The notes under the pieces are model-generated. The model did no database searches. It was not told the DNA's origin and saw only the letters and a program-made list of their open reading frames with translations. Below, piece after piece: positions 32,829 to 32,904 of a stretch of DNA of 32,904 nt (its first letter is position 1; each line of letters starts with the position of its first letter). A program made the position numbers and the translations under genes. This DNA is from CAYVQF01 sp964454015 (GTDB lineage: Bacteria > Myxococcota_A > Bradymonadia > UBA4248), in the NCBI GenBank assembly GCA_964454015.1, contig CAYVQF010000061.1, positions 1-32,904 of the forward strand. Direction: 5' to 3'.

Positions 32829-32841
32829 TTGGTGCCACCAA
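32829..32841. repeat. 13-bp palindrome next to the right terminal repeat
   Basis: TTGGTG, a central C, and CACCAA (32829-32841) form a perfect dyad with a one-base centre. It is 11 bp inside the right terminal repeat and about 210 bp upstream of the minus-strand lipoprotein start. No copy lies beside the left repeat, so it is not part of a symmetric element. It may be an operator; the evidence is only the symmetry. Confidence 0.4.
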
Positions 32842-32852
32842 GAGTCAAAGGA

Positions 32853-32901
32853 CCACAATCCACGACCAAAGCCGGCATGGGGCTTGCTCGTTGTGAATTA
32901 T
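32853..32901 (-). repeat. Right terminal inverted repeat (49 bp)
   Basis: The exact reverse complement of bases 1-49; three further bases (TGT) follow to the end. See the left copy for the interpretations. The sequence inside the right copy differs fully from that inside the left copy after the repeat ends. Confidence 0.9.
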
Positions 32902-32904
32902 TGT

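Overview
This is a GC-rich bacterial contig with long open shadow frames on both strands. Several lipoproteins have Asp/Glu/Thr/Pro-rich linkers followed by Cys-rich repeats, there is a lipoprotein with a sulfatase-modifying-factor domain, and there is a multi-PAS hybrid kinase. This style is typical of Myxococcota/Bradymonadota-type (former Deltaproteobacteria) bacteria; that placement is inference, since the window has no rRNA or other phylogenetic marker. No tRNA, rRNA, CRISPR array or intact transposase was seen. The first 49 bases and bases 32853-32901 are exact inverted copies of each other, so the window ends in the same repeat at both sides, in opposite orientation.

Layout. 205-2193: two convergent Na+/Ca2+ antiporter paralogues. 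2324-8196: a surface cluster of three lipoproteins (an unknown Cys-rich protein, an FGE/SUMF-domain protein, and a large protein of Cys-rich repeats plus a likely beta-propeller), the third divergent from the first two. 8275-12473: a soluble PAS/GAF hybrid histidine kinase followed 23 nt later by an HD-domain protein. 12648-15176: an aldehyde dehydrogenase and a conserved protein of unknown function. 15271-16150: an SRAP (YedK/HMCES-like) abasic-site protein preceded by a tiny membrane-protein gene with an in-frame UGA. 16514-19290: 4-alpha-glucanotransferase and an exported protein. 19373-19987: another acidic-linker lipoprotein. 20287-22698: a cysteine synthase fused to cysteinyl-tRNA synthetase. 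22741-26406: an ALDH7-type dehydrogenase, a helical-repeat lipoprotein and an exported Fe/Mn superoxide dismutase. 26857-27060: a decayed Rpn-type nuclease tail. 27171-27938: a DUF169 protein. 28490-31457: a vWA / protein kinase / PP2C triad of the TerY-associated type, with visibly lower GC than its surroundings. 31420-32619: a lipoprotein converging on, and overlapping, the triad.

Most interesting. (1) The small gene at 15947-16150 reads as a one-helix membrane protein with UGA at codon 30, then a hydrophilic frame with Cys at codon 35, ending 16 nt before the SRAP start. A hairpin with a six-base-pair stem and a UGGAU loop lies 13 nt after the UGA, where a bacterial SECIS would be, so it is a candidate selenoprotein. 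(2) The cysteine synthase-CysRS fusion joins making cysteine to charging tRNA with it, and its HIGH motif reads HLGF. (3) The TerY-like vWA-kinase-phosphatase triad looks like a self-contained phospho-signalling module. (4) The 1102-residue lipoprotein carries 135-bp tandem repeats with evidence of a larger internal duplication.

Working together: most of the window is envelope biology (lipoproteins, exporters, periplasmic SOD) mixed with housekeeping metabolism and two signalling modules. Only the pairs or triads with tight spacing are likely operons: kinase-HD, unknown-ALDH, small gene-SRAP, malQ-exported protein, and vWA-kinase-PP2C.
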